Below, piece after piece: positions 62,900-64,000 of a stretch of 64,000 nucleotides of DNA. How positions within the stretch are numbered: the first letter of the stretch is position 1; each line of letters opens with the position of its first letter. The notes beneath the pieces are model-generated. The model was not told the origin of the DNA. It worked only from the letters and a program-made list of their open reading frames with translations, and ran no database searches. This DNA comes from Hypoxylon rubiginosum (Eukaryota > Ascomycota > Sordariomycetes > Xylariales > Hypoxylaceae), in contig CADCXA010000022.1 in the NCBI GenBank assembly GCA_902806565.1, positions 81,481 to 145,480 on the forward strand, in the 5' to 3' direction. The translations under genes were made by a program, and so were the position numbers.

Positions 62900-64000
62900 T
62901 TATTATAATTATTTTATCCTTATTTTTATATAGTTTTATTTTAATTAAAAGTTAAAGTAAAAATTAAATATATATAATTAAGTTATAATAAATAAGATTT
63001 TTTTATATATAAAAAAAACCTATATAAAAAAATAATAATAAAGATTTTTATTTATTAATTAAATTAGCTTAAATAAGGTTTTTTTAAGTTTTAGGTTTTA
63101 AGTTTATTTTATTTATATTAATAAGGTTTTTTTTATATTTTTTAATAACAAGTTTAATAATATATATAAAAATAAAATAAGTTTATAATTTATTTAATAT
63201 ATTTTTAAATAAGTTTATAAATCCCGGTATTATTTAAATTATTTTTTTTTAAGTAATTAAAAATTATTTATTTAAGTTAATTATAATTTTTTTAAGTTAA
63301 AATTATTAAATTTTATAATTAAAAAAAACGCTAGTTTTAATAAATCTTAAACTTTTAATAAAATTAACGGTTTTTAAAAGTTTTTATAAAACTTTTTTAA
63401 CGTTATTATTTTTACTTTTAATGTTAATATTAATAAGGTTTTTTTTAGAACCTATTTTTTATTTAATATTAAAAATTTAATTAAGGTTTTTTATTTAAAA
63501 AATTATATATATTTTAATTTAATTAAAATCCTTTTATATTTATTTTTTATAATAATAAATATATATATTTAAATTATTAAAAATTAAATTATTATTTAGG
63601 TTTAAAATAAAATTAATATTTAAATAAAAAATATTAGTTTAATTTAATCCTTTTTATAAATAAAGTTTTTATAACTTTTTCTTTTTTTTATTTATTTATA
63701 TTTTATAAAAGATTTTAATTTGTATTTAATAATATTTTATATAATAAATAACTAAATTACCACTTAAGTTATATTTTTTAATATAATTAAGGATATTTTT
63801 TTTAATAAAGATTTTTTAACAACGTATTTTAGTAACGATATATCTAGGGATTAAAATATTTATAAATTTTATATTTTTTATTATTTTTTTTAAAATATAT
63901 TTTCTATTTATATAATTATAGTGTAAAATATTATTATTATTTAAATATTTAACCATTTTATAATTTGTTATAAAATAAAAGATATTTTTATAAAAATAAT
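62900..64000 (-). repeat. Right arm of a 1.1-kb inverted repeat (reaches window edge)
   Basis: Inverted partner of 53570-54682. Homology is still continuous at base 64000, so the repeat probably extends beyond the window. Confidence 0.6.

Larger units (their letters stand above)
45881..64000. repeat. 18-kb extremely AT-rich block (RIP-mutated transposon graveyard)
   Basis: From about 45881 to the window end the sequence is almost entirely A and T, with isolated G and C and stops in all frames. No frame above the minimum length survives, in contrast to the immediately preceding DNA. Internal long direct and inverted repeats show the block is built of nested repeat copies. The composition matches AT-rich isochores produced by repeat-induced point mutation (C-to-T on both strands). 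The block runs off the right edge, so its true size is unknown. Confidence 0.85.

Noticed and set aside
45881..64000. Centromere or telomere
   Set aside because: No telomere-type TTAGGG arrays. A centromere cannot be excluded, but composition alone does not support it.

Overview
The window is genomic DNA of a filamentous ascomycete (Pezizomycotina, perhaps a sordariomycete, lineage not settled). Genes carry short introns of 50-114 nt with GT...CTRAC...AG signals. Families are typically fungal: a cell-wall-integrity MAP kinase, cytochromes P450, a wax-synthase-type acyltransferase, a rhodopsin-like integral membrane protein and berberine-bridge flavoproteins. Two blocks of extremely AT-rich, stop-riddled sequence look like transposon graveyards mutated by RIP (repeat-induced point mutation).

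Layout. 1-2 kb: a tandem pair of paralogous proteins with a probable beta-trefoil domain. 2-7.6 kb: no supportable gene. 8.1-9.0 kb: a secreted DUF3455-like protein. 10.4-14.1 kb: two conserved genes, an Slt2/Mpk1-type MAP kinase and a low-molecular-weight protein tyrosine phosphatase. 14.7-26.0 kb: core of a triterpenoid biosynthetic cluster made of P450-1, an MBOAT/wax-synthase-like acyltransferase, P450-2, and a 1257-residue fusion of a squalene-hopene-type cyclase with a sterol-type glycosyltransferase. 26.9-31.6 kb: a small secreted protein, an O-methyltransferase, and a divergently transcribed FAD-linked oxidase that carries an apparent frameshift. 33.5-36.4 kb: an F-box-like/ankyrin protein and a rhodopsin-like membrane protein. 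36.5-40.1 kb: an AT-rich element bounded by about 130-bp terminal inverted repeats. 40.6-44.8 kb: two tandem secreted bicovalent flavoprotein oxidases. 45.9-64 kb: a second AT-rich block with nested direct and inverted repeats and no genes.

How it fits together. A cyclase-glycosyltransferase fusion is the hallmark of enfumafungin synthase (EfuA) and of the fuscoatroside enzyme. With two P450s and an acyltransferase alongside, the cluster most likely makes an oxidised, acylated triterpene glycoside. The O-methyltransferase and the FAD oxidases may be accessory or unrelated. If the product is a glucan-synthase inhibitor like enfumafungin, the nearby cell-wall-integrity kinase is a striking neighbour, though possibly by chance. 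I joined exons by hand using splice signals, reading frame and family conservation; nearly all models close in frame.
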